Origin: Flintibacter faecis
GTDB taxonomy: Bacteria > Bacillota > Clostridia > Oscillospirales > Oscillospiraceae
Length of the DNA stretch: 64,000 bases
Direction: 5' to 3'
Assembly (NCBI RefSeq): GCF_014287875.1
Contig: NZ_JACOPN010000007.1
Span: forward strand, 62,001-126,000
Below, piece by piece: positions 49,539 through 57,134 of this stretch (the first letter of the stretch is position 1; each line of letters starts with the position of its first letter). The notes beneath the pieces are model-generated. The model was not told the DNA's origin, did no database searches, and saw only the letters and a program-made list of their open reading frames with translations. Position numbers and translations under genes: made by a program.

Positions 49539-51455
49539 TTACACCATCAGCGACGAGACCATCTGGGCGAAGCCGGCGGGGTCCTCCAGGGGCAGACCGG
49601 CCAGCAGCAGGGCCTGGTCATAGAGCAGGGCGGCATACTTGCTCACGGTGTCCTTGTCCCCGGTGTCCACGGCCTTTTTCAGGGCGGCGAAGGGGGCGGA
49701 GTCGGCGTTGAGCTCCAGCACCCGGTCGGCCTTCATGTGCTGGCCGCCCTCCACCTTGTTCATATACTTCTCCATCTCCAGGGAGACGGGGCCGTCGGCG
49801 GTGAGGCAGCAGGCGCCGGACTTGAGGATGGAGGAGATGCGGACCTCCTTCACCTGGTCGCCCAGAGCCTCTTTCACGGCCTCCAGCACGGGCTTTCCGG
49901 CCTCGGCCTTCTCCTGGGCGGCCTTCTTCTCCTCCTCGGTCTGGGGCAGGGCGTCCTCGTCGGCCACCGACTTGAACTGCTTGCCGTTCAGCTCGGCCAG
50001 GGCCTTCATCACAAAGTCGTCCACGTCCTCGGTGCAGTACAAAATTTCATAGCCCTTGTCCAGGATGCGCTCCACCTGGGGCAGCTTGGCGATCTTCTCC
50101 GGGTCCTCGCCGCAGGCGTAATAGACGAACTTCTGGTCCTCGGGCATCCGGTCTTGATAGGCGGCCAGAGTGGTGTAAGTGTTCTCCTTGGAGGACCAGA
50201 ACAGCAGCAGGTCCTGCAGCAGGTCCTTCTTGGCCCCGTAGTCGGCCACCACGCCGTATTTCAGCTGGGTGCCGAAGGCATGCCAGAACTTTTCGTATTT
50301 CTCCTTGTCGTCCTTCTGCATCTTCAGCAGCTCGGACTTGATCTTCTTTTCCAGGGCGGTGGCGATGACCTTCAGCTGGCGGTCGTGCTGCAGGATCTCC
50401 CGGCTGATGTTCAGGGAGAAGTCGGGGGAATCCACCACGCCCTTCACAAAGCGGAAGCAGTCGGGCAGCAGGTCGGCGCACTTGTCCATGATCATCACGC
50501 CGGAGGAGTAGAGCTGCAGGCCCTTCTGATACTCCCGGGTGTAGAAGTCATAGGGGGTCTGGGCGGGGATATACAGCATGGCCTTGTAGGTCACAGCGCC
50601 CTCGGCGCTGGTGTGGATGACGGCCAGGGGGTCCTGCCAGTCGCCGAACTTCTCCTTGTAGAAGGCGTTGTACTCCTCGGGCTTCACCTTGGACTTCTGG
50701 CGCTGCCACAGGGGGATCTGGGAGTTGATGGTCTTCCACTCCTTCACCGTCTCCCACTCGGGCTTATCGTCCTCCCCGGCGTCGGCGGGCTTGGGCTTCT
50801 GGCGGTAGTCCTCCACCTCCATGGTGATGGGATAGCGGATATAGTCGGAGTATTTCTTGATGAGCTCCTGTAATTTAAAGGTCTCCAGATACTGGTCGTA
50901 GTTCTCCTCGTCGGCGTTGGCCTTCAGGTGCATGATGATGTCGGTGCCGGGGTGCTCCTTCTCGCAGGCGGTGATGGTATAGCCGTCGGCCCCGTCGGAC
51001 TGCCACATCCAGGCCTCGTCGCTGCCCCAGGCCCTGGTAATGACGGTGACGGCATCGGCCACCATAAAGGCGGAGTAGAAGCCCACGCCGAACTGGCCGA
51101 TGACGTCGATGTCCTCGGCGGCCTTGTCGTCCTGGGCCAGGCCGGCCTTGAACTGACCGGAGCCGCTGTGGGCGATGGTGCCCAGGTTGGATTCCAGATC
51201 CTCACGGGTCATGCCGATGCCGTTGTCGGACACGGTGAGGGTGCGCTTCTCCTTGTCGGGGACGATGGTGATCTTCAGGTCGGCCCGGCTGACCCCCATG
51301 GAGTCGTCGGTGAGGGACTTGTAGGCCAGCTTGTCCTCGGCGTCGCTGGCGTTGGAGATGAGCTCACGCAGGAAGATCTCCTTGTGGGTGTAGATGGAGT
51401 TGATCATCAGGTCCAGCAGCCGCTTGGACTCGGCCTTGAATTGCTTCTTTGCCAT
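49539..51455 (-). CDS. htpG: Molecular chaperone HtpG (bacterial Hsp90)
   Basis: 638 residues. N-terminal GHKL ATPase: FLRELISNASDAEDKL, VSDNGIGMTREDL, TIAHSGSGQFK, GQFGVGFYSAFMVAD; middle-domain VKGVVDSPDFSLNISREILQ; C-terminal dimerisation region intact. Folds and maintains client proteins. ATG follows TAGGAGGTATTTACC. Controlled by a CIRCE element and a sigma-A promoter just upstream, which indicates HrcA repression. In B. subtilis htpG is not a CIRCE gene, so this differs from that model. Confidence 0.97.
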   Translation of the reverse strand: MAKKQFKAESKRLLDLMINSIYTHKEIFLRELISNASDAEDKLAYKSLTDDSMGVSRADLKITIVPDKEKRTLTVSDNGIGMTREDLESNLGTIAHSGSGQFKAGLAQDDKAAEDIDVIGQFGVGFYSAFMVADAVTVITRAWGSDEAWMWQSDGADGYTITACEKEHPGTDIIMHLKANADEENYDQYLETFKLQELIKKYSDYIRYPITMEVEDYRQKPKPADAGEDDKPEWETVKEWKTINSQIPLWQRQKSKVKPEEYNAFYKEKFGDWQDPLAVIHTSAEGAVTYKAMLYIPAQTPYDFYTREYQKGLQLYSSGVMIMDKCADLLPDCFRFVKGVVDSPDFSLNISREILQHDRQLKVIATALEKKIKSELLKMQKDDKEKYEKFWHAFGTQLKYGVVADYGAKKDLLQDLLLFWSSKENTYTTLAAYQDRMPEDQKFVYYACGEDPEKIAKLPQVERILDKGYEILYCTEDVDDFVMKALAELNGKQFKSVADEDALPQTEEEKKAAQEKAEAGKPVLEAVKEALGDQVKEVRISSILKSGACCLTADGPVSLEMEKYMNKVEGGQHMKADRVLELNADSAPFAALKKAVDTGDKDTVSKYAALLYDQALLLAGLPLEDPAGFAQMVSSLMV

Positions 51456-51499
51456 GGTAAATACCTCCTATGTAAAACAAAGCTGTTTGATAAACAATT

Positions 51500-51526
51500 C
51501 TAGCACTCTATTTATATGAGTGCTAA
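51500..51526 (-). promoter_or_regulatory. CIRCE operator for HrcA upstream of htpG
   Basis: CTAGCACTC, nine-base spacer TATTTATAT, GAGTGCTAA. The right arm is perfect and the left arm differs from TTAGCACTC at one base. It begins five bases after the -10 of the htpG promoter, so HrcA bound here would block transcription start. Confidence 0.93.
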
Positions 51527-51530
51527 TGTT

Positions 51531-51559
51531 ATGATAGCGCGTTCCCCACAAAAATGCAA
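51531..51559 (-). promoter_or_regulatory. Sigma-A promoter for htpG
   Basis: Minus strand TTGCAT, 17-base spacer, TATCAT; the CIRCE site overlaps the predicted +1 region. Confidence 0.7.
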
Positions 51560-51637
51560 GGGAGTTCACAGTTTTTTTACACTTTGGACAGAGGAGTGTC
51601 AGTCGGACTTTAAAATGAGGGGGTGATGATGATTTGG

Positions 51638-51666
51638 TTGACTTATGGCGGGGGGAGTAGGATAAT
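51638..51666 (+). promoter_or_regulatory. Housekeeping promoter P1 for the ECF sigma operon
   Basis: TTGACT, 17-base spacer, GATAAT. It would give basal expression of the sigma factor. Confidence 0.6.
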
Positions 51667-51714
51667 ACGGTTTTATCAACGGTGCCGTGCAGAGGCAGAA
51701 AAATTTTTAAATGC

Positions 51715-51741
51715 TGCAACCTTTTGGGGATCCAAAGCATC
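51715..51741 (+). promoter_or_regulatory. Candidate ECF-type autoregulatory promoter P2
   Basis: TGCAAC, 17-base spacer, CATC (51738-51741), close to the TGAAAC / CGTC form of SigV-class ECF promoters and different from sigma-A boxes. It ends 48 bases before the likely GTG start. Confidence 0.6.
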
Positions 51742-51789
51742 TATTATAATGACCGGAGAGCGAAGAACCGGAGCAGGAGGCCGTCAGAT

Positions 51790-52299
51790 GTGGAAAAAAC
51801 CTTGAATAAAGAGGACTTCACCCGTCTGGTGCTACAGAATCAGACGGCCATGTTTCGAGCTGCCCGGGCCATCGTGACAACCGACGAGGACGCAGAGGAT
51901 GCGGTGCAGAATGCCATCTGCACTGCGTTTACAAAGCGGGATACCCTGCGGGAGCCTGAAAAATTCAAACCGTGGATCTTGCGGATCGTAGTGAACAACT
52001 GCTATGATCTGTGCCGGAAATATCGGCCCACTGTGGATCTGGCGGACGTGCAGGACTGTTTGCCGGCCAATGATCCCGATCTGACCGTACATCTGTCCCT
52101 GTGGGAGGCCGTGCTGACGTTAAAACCGGAGATGCGCTGTGTTGTGACCCTGTTCTATTATGACGGCTTTTCCATTCGTGAGATCAGCCGTATTTTGGGG
52201 ATCAGCGACGCAGCCGTAAAGTCCAGGCTGTCCCGCAGCAGAAACCAGCTGCGCCTTCTGCTGGCTGATGAATCAGGAGGGTTTTATGGATCAATTTGA
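51790..52299 (+). CDS. ECF RNA polymerase sigma factor (SigV-like)
   Basis: 169 residues. Region 2: MFRAARAIVTTDEDAEDAVQNAICTAFTKRDTLREPEKFKPWILRIVVNNCYDLCRK; region 4: LTLKPEMRCVVTLFYYDGFSIREISRILGISDAAVKSRLSRSRNQLR, a clear helix-turn-helix for the -35. No extra domains. The GTG at 51790 is preceded by CAGGAGGCCGTCAGAT. Its C-terminus overlaps the anti-sigma gene by 14 bases, so the two are translationally coupled. Function as SigV is by resemblance of the pair with the next gene. Confidence 0.9.
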   Translation: MEKTLNKEDFTRLVLQNQTAMFRAARAIVTTDEDAEDAVQNAICTAFTKRDTLREPEKFKPWILRIVVNNCYDLCRKYRPTVDLADVQDCLPANDPDLTVHLSLWEAVLTLKPEMRCVVTLFYYDGFSIREISRILGISDAAVKSRLSRSRNQLRLLLADESGGFYGSI

Positions 52300-53134
52300 C
52301 AAGCTGCTCCGCCAGCGCGCGGCAGAGGAACCCGTTCCGATCCCAAGCGACTATGCTGGCCGGGTGTTTCAAGCCTGTGCGGCGTTAAGCGAAGCACCGC
52401 AGAAGATACATCACCGCCACTGGGGCAGATGGCTCGCCGCAGCGCTGGCGCTGTTCATTGCCCTTCCCAACGTGTCCACCTCGGCCGCAGCGGCGATGAC
52501 GGAGATCCCGGGGCTGGGTGCCTTGGTAAAGGTGATCACCTTCCGCAGCTATTCCTACGACGACGGTCACAGCTCTATGGACATCCTTGTGCCGGAGCTG
52601 TCCGGCAGCGACGCAGCCAATGCAGTAAATCAGGAGGTCCGAACCTATACCGACGAGCTGCTGACACAGTTCTATCGGGACTGCGAAAGGGTGGGAGACG
52701 GCTATCAGGACCTGCGCGTATCCAGCGTGGTGCTTGCCAATACGGACACCTGGTTCACCCTTCGGATCGACGCAACACAGACAGAGGCCAGCAGCTATGC
52801 CTTCAGCCGATTCTATCACATCGACAAGGCGACGGGACAGGTGGTCTCCCTGGGGGACCTCTTCCGTGATGGGGCAGAGTATACGGCGGTACTGTCTGAC
52901 GAGGTGCGCCGGCAGATGGAGACACAGCTGTCCGCAGATCGGACCCTTGCCTATTTCCCGGATGATTTTGACGGAATCGACCCGGAGCAGAATTTCTATT
53001 TCGACGCAGAGGGAAATCTGGTTCTGGTTTTCGATGAATATGGCATTGCGGCGGGCTCGATGGGTATGCCGGAATTCACGATGGAGAAAAACATCTATCA
53101 AAGCCTCTTAAAAGAGAAATATCAGAAAGGTTGA
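52286..53134 (+). CDS. RsiV-like transmembrane anti-sigma factor (DUF3298-type)
   Basis: 282 residues. A short cytoplasmic N-terminus (likely sigma binding) is followed by one membrane segment (WGRWLAAALALFIALPNV) and a run of Ala (STSAAAAMTEI) that offers a signal-peptidase-like site, then an extracellular DUF3298-type domain (NAVNQEVRTYTDELL, FYHIDKATGQVVSLGDLFRDGAEYTAVLSDEVRRQM, NFYFDAEGNLVLVFDEYGIA). RsiV of B. subtilis binds lysozyme through this region and is then cleaved by signal peptidase, freeing SigV. ATG at 52286 follows CAGGAGGGTTTT. Confidence 0.85.
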   Translation: MDQFDKLLRQRAAEEPVPIPSDYAGRVFQACAALSEAPQKIHHRHWGRWLAAALALFIALPNVSTSAAAAMTEIPGLGALVKVITFRSYSYDDGHSSMDILVPELSGSDAANAVNQEVRTYTDELLTQFYRDCERVGDGYQDLRVSSVVLANTDTWFTLRIDATQTEASSYAFSRFYHIDKATGQVVSLGDLFRDGAEYTAVLSDEVRRQMETQLSADRTLAYFPDDFDGIDPEQNFYFDAEGNLVLVFDEYGIAAGSMGMPEFTMEKNIYQSLLKEKYQKG

Positions 53135-53139
53135 TCGCA

Positions 53140-53490
53140 ATGAAGAAGAAACTGCTTATTTTACTCGCAGCTGTGTCGATCCTGACGCTGGCTGCCGCCT
53201 GCGGCGGCCCGGTGTCTAGCGCAGGCTCCGGCTCCGACGGCGGAACGTCCGGCACCCAGCAGCAGGAGTCCAGCACCTTGACCGGCAAGCTGGATGAGAA
53301 GAAGGACTTTATGTTTGTCGTGACCGACGACGACGATGTTTCCTACCAGTTTTCCATCGACTCCTCCGCTGCGCCCGAGGGCTATGACGACGTGGCCGAG
53401 GGGGATTCCGTTACCGTGACCTACACCGGCACCCTGTCCGAGGTCGATCCCTTTGAGGGCACGGTGATCTCTGTGGAGAAAGTGAAATGA
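53140..53490 (+). CDS. Small lipoprotein of the ECF sigma operon
   Basis: 116 residues. Signal peptide MKKKLLILLAAVSILTLAAAC with the lipobox LAAAC, then a Ser/Gly-rich tether and a compact domain (SSTLTGKLDEKKDFMFVV, then YQFSIDSSAAPEGYDDVAEGDSVTVTYTGTL) reminiscent of an OB-type beta barrel. No family is recognised. It follows the anti-sigma gene by five bases, so it is probably a SigV-regulon effector or sensor accessory at the membrane. The ribosome binding site is AAAGG. Confidence 0.82.
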   Translation: MKKKLLILLAAVSILTLAAACGGPVSSAGSGSDGGTSGTQQQESSTLTGKLDEKKDFMFVVTDDDDVSYQFSIDSSAAPEGYDDVAEGDSVTVTYTGTLSEVDPFEGTVISVEKVK

Positions 53491-53509
53491 CGATCCTCCT
53501 TTGAGGATG

Positions 53510-53554
53510 AAAAAGCACAAATCGGAGCTGTTTCGGCTCCGATTTGTGCTTTTT
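53510..53554 (+). terminator. Rho-independent terminator after the ECF operon
   Basis: AAAAAGCACAAATCGGAGC, loop TGTTTC, GGCTCCGATTTGTGCTTTTT: long perfect hairpin with A and T tails. Confidence 0.92.
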
Positions 53555-53622
53555 GCTGCCGTTCGTTCGGCGGAGTTTCCGTTGTTTCCGTCCAGACCTG
53601 CCCGCTCCGATCCTGTTCTGGA

Positions 53623-53961
53623 TCAAACGTGGGTCAGGATCGCTTCACAGGCGGTTTTCAATGCGGGAATATCATGCAACAGCGTGTCCCATACAGAGGG
53701 GATATCGATCGCACCATAGGCGTGGACATAGAAATTCCGGGTGTCCTTAATGATACGCCATGGAATTGCCTTATTCTGAGCCTTGACATCGTCAGAGAGC
53801 TGCGAAACCAACTCGCCGATCTGAACAACGCACATGCAACAGGCGTCCTGAAAGAGATAGTCCTGCTCAAAAGCGGAAAAGTCGTGATGGTAGCGCTCTA
53901 AATTGTCAGCAATGCGCTGGCAATAGAGAACGATTTTTTGCAAAATAAGTCGGTCACGCAT
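53623..53961 (-). CDS. hepT: HepT-like (DUF86) toxin nuclease
   Basis: 112 residues. RNFYVHAY near the C-terminus fits the HEPN RX4HxY catalytic motif of HepT. The helical layout (VQIGELVSQLSDDVKAQNKAIPWRIIKDTR) is standard for the family. In characterised systems HepT is an RNase that is neutralised when its MNT partner transfers AMP to the Tyr of RX4HxY. Order here is antitoxin then toxin, with an eight-base overlap (53954-53961). Confidence 0.9.
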   Translation of the reverse strand: MRDRLILQKIVLYCQRIADNLERYHHDFSAFEQDYLFQDACCMCVVQIGELVSQLSDDVKAQNKAIPWRIIKDTRNFYVHAYGAIDIPSVWDTLLHDIPALKTACEAILTHV

Positions 53962-54253
53962 TTCGATAGAGCACCACCTCGTCTTTCTGGATCATGTCCA
54001 AGAACGATTTGTCGGAGGAGTCGCTTGTCACCAGATCCACCGGCAGCTTTAAGGCATCCTCTACCGCCAAACGGAACCCGCAGAGCTGGAACAGGGAGCG
54101 CAGAGCACCCTTGTCGATTTTGAGATCCACGTCGCTGCCAGCATCCGCCAAGCCTTTGGCGTAAGAGCCGAAAAGGGATACGCTTGCCACACCGTGGGCC
54201 CGCGCGATGGGGGAAACAATATTACGGAGTTCTTCAATGCTGTATGGTGCCAT
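53954..54253 (-). CDS. mntA: MNT-domain nucleotidyltransferase antitoxin
   Basis: 99 residues. VSLFGSYAKGLADAGSDVDLKI contains GSX10DXD, the minimal nucleotidyltransferase catalytic motif. The ATG at 54253 is preceded by AAGGGGGTGGTTTT. It pairs with HepT downstream; the likely reaction is AMPylation of the toxin's HEPN tyrosine. The pair lies on the same strand as the BlaI/BlaR1-like genes but the motif gap (82 bases) makes co-transcription unproven. Confidence 0.9.
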   Translation of the reverse strand: MAPYSIEELRNIVSPIARAHGVASVSLFGSYAKGLADAGSDVDLKIDKGALRSLFQLCGFRLAVEDALKLPVDLVTSDSSDKSFLDMIQKDEVVLYRNA

Positions 54254-54336
54254 AAAACCACCCCCTTGATAACATAAATATACCATGTAATCAGAGCAAA
54301 TAAAAGAAAATTTTCCTGAAACGTGGTGTAATATGA

Positions 54337-56493
54337 TTAGGGGAGAGTGAGACGGACCATTCGTTCCGTTTCTTCACTGCTTACGATGGTCGCGGTCAGC
54401 ACTGTGCCATCCTGTGAATAGGAAAGGTCATAGACGGACTCATTTTCCGCAAGGTCCAATTCGGCAAGTGTGCGCCCTTCGATCGAGAGAATGCTGCTGC
54501 CATCAACGTAGGCGGCGGTGGAAAGATCATCGTACTGCCAGACGAGGTGGGTGCCGATGAAAGTGTTGGAGAAGCTGCGGCTTTCTGTATCAAAGATGAA
54601 GTAACGGGCGTTTTTCGGCCCGCCGTGGCCAGTGATTACCACATACTGCCCCACTGCGTCGCAGTCGAGGAGAGACGTGATGGCGGGACTTTGCTCCGCA
54701 AGATCCCAGCTTTCATCCCCGTAGGAAAAGACGGTGCCGCTGATACTAAACTTCTCCGGTGCCGTATCGCCGTGCAGATCGTCGATCTCATCCCGGCTGG
54801 GGAGGATCGTACTGCTCCCATTTTCCACACGGAAGCTTTCGGCCATCATGCGAAGCTGTTTCGCCTGCAATTCAACCTCTGACTCGTCTGCATTGTCGTA
54901 GCTCCAATGAGTTTCTACCCAGCAGCAGGATTCATGGGAGGGCACGGGATAGAGGTAGACGATCGTGCTGCTTAACCCTTCCTGCGTGACGCAGCGGTAG
55001 TATCCGTCCAACTCTTCTACGGCGTGACCGGCGTTTTGCAGACCGGCCAGCTCATCTGCAAGGCTGTCCTGCTTCACAACGTTAAGGTAGGCATCGCTGC
55101 TGTCAGACCACCACTCGCATGTTCCGGCGCTGTGCAGCCATGGACCAACAATGCAGATGCTCCAATCATCCTCATAGAAGCGGTCGGCATCGGCAGCTTG
55201 CGTATCACCGACCTGAAAACTGTCAGGCAGAGGGGAATCTCCCTCGGTGTACGGCCAAGTGACGTAGAAATTCCGGTAGGCGTCGCCGTCAATGCAGAGG
55301 TAGACGTTGCCGTTGTTCACGACCGTGTGCCGCACACCGTCCGTCGTGGTGACATAGAGCTCGGTGCTGCCGCCGTTAAGCGGCTCCATACTGCGGACAT
55401 ACCGGCCGCCGCTTTTGTTGATGAGCGCGACCGCCTGGGCAATTTCGTCTGCATTGAAGTCTTTATACTGCTTGTCGGTCACCTGCGGCATAATCGTCAA
55501 TTCAACCCGCACCACATCATCCACGCGCAGATTTTTCGCCCACTTCATCGTTTCGTGTTCCGGATTTGTCAGAAAGCACACCGCCACAGCGATGCACACA
55601 ATGGCTGACGCCGCGACGATCCAGAATGCGGGCTTTTTGTAGTGAAGCGCATTCCGCACACGCTCCTTGACGCCGACTTCCCCGAACGCCAGCGGGCAGG
55701 AGATGACCGCCTTGTGCGGCATACTGCACGCAAGCAGCACCGTGGAATAGGTTTTGACGGCGCTTGCGTCCATCGTGCGGATCACCCGCTCATCGCAGGC
55801 CAGCTCAATGTCACGGCAGAGCAGCGCATAGGCCAGCCACAGCAGCGGGTTGAACCAGTAGACGGCTAGCAGCACGAAGCCCAGCAGCTTCCACCAGTGG
55901 TCATACCGTGCGAGATGTGCCCTCTCATGGGCCAGTACGTTCTGCCGCTGCACCTCGTCCAGCCCGGAGGGCAGATAGATGCGTGGTTTTACGATACCGA
56001 GGATGAACGGCGAGGAAATACCGTCGCAAAGATAAATGTTTTCCTGAATGGGGAGCGATACGCTCACACGCCGGCGCAGCCGAAGATAGCTCACCAGCGC
56101 ATAGAGCAGCATGGCTCCAAAGCCGATGAGCCACACCCAGCCTGCGATCTCCGTCCAGACATAGAGTGGGTTGACGCTCATTCCCGGCACGGCGGCAAAG
56201 TGCTCGCTGAGGGAGGGATTCACAGCGTTGTCGATGACGCTCACGCCGCTGGTGATGGTCGGCGCAGGGTCAAACTGTACGGCTGCGGGACTGACCGTTT
56301 CGGCACTGGGGATCAGGCTCAATGCGCTTTCGATGGAAAACGGCAGGACCAGCCGCAGTGCGACGATGCCCCAGAGCAGGACGTTCATCCACTTGGGCGA
56401 ACGCTTTGATCCCAGGCGCAGCACCAGCACGGCCAGCACCAGCCAGCTTGCGGAGATGCTCAAATTCAAGAGCTTCAAAAAGACGGCGGCCAT
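54337..56493 (-). CDS. M56 (BlaR1/MecR1-type) membrane metalloprotease with unusual C-terminal region
   Basis: 718 residues. Several N-terminal membrane spans, zinc-protease motif HERAH (HExxH, near residue 190, in NVLAHERAHLARYDHWW) and ELACDERVI downstream as the third ligand region; another span (FWIVAASAIVCIAVAVCFL) ends the protease unit. The remaining ~400 residues do not carry the beta-lactamase-like SxxK sensor of true BlaR1; they look like extracellular beta-rich sequence of unknown ligand. Gene pair blaI-blaR is four bases apart. ATG follows AAAGGAGTGAGCC. Confidence 0.85.
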   Translation of the reverse strand: MAAVFLKLLNLSISASWLVLAVLVLRLGSKRSPKWMNVLLWGIVALRLVLPFSIESALSLIPSAETVSPAAVQFDPAPTITSGVSVIDNAVNPSLSEHFAAVPGMSVNPLYVWTEIAGWVWLIGFGAMLLYALVSYLRLRRRVSVSLPIQENIYLCDGISSPFILGIVKPRIYLPSGLDEVQRQNVLAHERAHLARYDHWWKLLGFVLLAVYWFNPLLWLAYALLCRDIELACDERVIRTMDASAVKTYSTVLLACSMPHKAVISCPLAFGEVGVKERVRNALHYKKPAFWIVAASAIVCIAVAVCFLTNPEHETMKWAKNLRVDDVVRVELTIMPQVTDKQYKDFNADEIAQAVALINKSGGRYVRSMEPLNGGSTELYVTTTDGVRHTVVNNGNVYLCIDGDAYRNFYVTWPYTEGDSPLPDSFQVGDTQAADADRFYEDDWSICIVGPWLHSAGTCEWWSDSSDAYLNVVKQDSLADELAGLQNAGHAVEELDGYYRCVTQEGLSSTIVYLYPVPSHESCCWVETHWSYDNADESEVELQAKQLRMMAESFRVENGSSTILPSRDEIDDLHGDTAPEKFSISGTVFSYGDESWDLAEQSPAITSLLDCDAVGQYVVITGHGGPKNARYFIFDTESRSFSNTFIGTHLVWQYDDLSTAAYVDGSSILSIEGRTLAELDLAENESVYDLSYSQDGTVLTATIVSSEETERMVRLTLP

Positions 56494-56497
56494 AGGC

Positions 56498-56860
56498 TCA
56501 CTCCTTTCCGCAGCGGTCGATCATGCACTGAATTTCCGCAATGTCCTTCTCTGAAAGGGATTTTCTTGTGGTGAACGCCGCCAGAAAAGCGGGGAGAGAG
56601 CCGTCGAAGGTGTCCTCCACAAATTTCTCACTCTGTACGGCGTTATAGTCCTCCTGCGAGAGAAGGGAAGTGACCGTGCCGTTTTCGTTCTGAAAAATAC
56701 CGTGCTGGCAGAGTTTCTTCAAAACCGTGTAGGTCGTGGATTTTTTCCATTGCAGCTCCTGCTGGCACAGCTTCACCAGCTCGCCGGAGGTCAGCGGCTC
56801 GTGCCGCCAGATGAGTTCTGCAAAATGCGTCTCAACAACGCCCAGTTTGTAATCGTCCAT
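56498..56860 (-). CDS. BlaI/MecI/CopY-type repressor
   Basis: 120 residues, one winged-helix BlaI domain: VETHFAELIWRHEPLTSGELVKLCQQELQWKKSTTYTVLKKLCQHGIFQNENGTV, followed by a dimerisation helix region (FVEDTFDGSLPAFLAAF). The protease encoded downstream probably cleaves it on signal. It sits just downstream of a large perfect inverted repeat that overlaps its own promoter, so autorepression is likely. Confidence 0.93.
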   Translation of the reverse strand: MDDYKLGVVETHFAELIWRHEPLTSGELVKLCQQELQWKKSTTYTVLKKLCQHGIFQNENGTVTSLLSQEDYNAVQSEKFVEDTFDGSLPAFLAAFTTRKSLSEKDIAEIQCMIDRCGKE

Positions 56861-56878
56861 GGATGCGTCCCCCTTTTT

Positions 56879-56935
56879 ATTGGTCTATTTATGATAGACT
56901 TCCCTGTGCTTGAAGTCTATCATAAATAGACCAAT
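56879..56935 (-). promoter_or_regulatory. BlaI-type operator with embedded promoter
   Basis: A 24-bp perfect inverted repeat (56879-56902 against 56912-56935, spacer CCTGTGCTT). Each arm contains its own dyad TCTATTTATGATAGA, giving two operator units on one face. On the minus strand TAGACT (56914-56919) and TATCAT (56891-56896) are separated by 17 bases and lie inside the two arms, so a bound repressor would block both -35 and -10. Confidence 0.88.
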
Positions 56936-56983
56936 CCTGTCAAGCGCATTTTGTACCTCTGAAATCAATGGACGCAAAAGTGC

Positions 56984-57021
56984 AAAAAAGTCCTGATTTC
57001 TTACGAAATCAGGACTTTTTT
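56984..57021. terminator. Bidirectional terminator between the BlaI gene and the K+ channel region
   Basis: AAAAAAGTCCTGATTTC, loop TTAC, GAAATCAGGACTTTTTT: 17-bp perfect stem with A and T tails. It ends the minus-strand channel transcript at its 3' side. Confidence 0.9.
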
Positions 57022-57043
57022 GCGTGTCAATAAGCCCGTTTCT

Positions 57044-57097
57044 GTCATCTTGGCTCCCCCTATGGGGGAGCTGTCAGCGAAGCTGACTGAGAGGGCA
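57044..57097. repeat. Extragenic repeat TTGGCTCCCCCTATGGGGGAGCTG type
   Basis: Contains CTTGGCTCCCCCTATGGGGGAGCTG followed by TCAGCGAAGCTGACTGA. The first part is the reverse complement of 43930-43956, indicating a dispersed family present at least twice in this window. Confidence 0.65.
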
Positions 57098-57134
57098 GGC
57101 CGCCGGGGACAGCAGCCCCTGCGCATTTCCTTTC

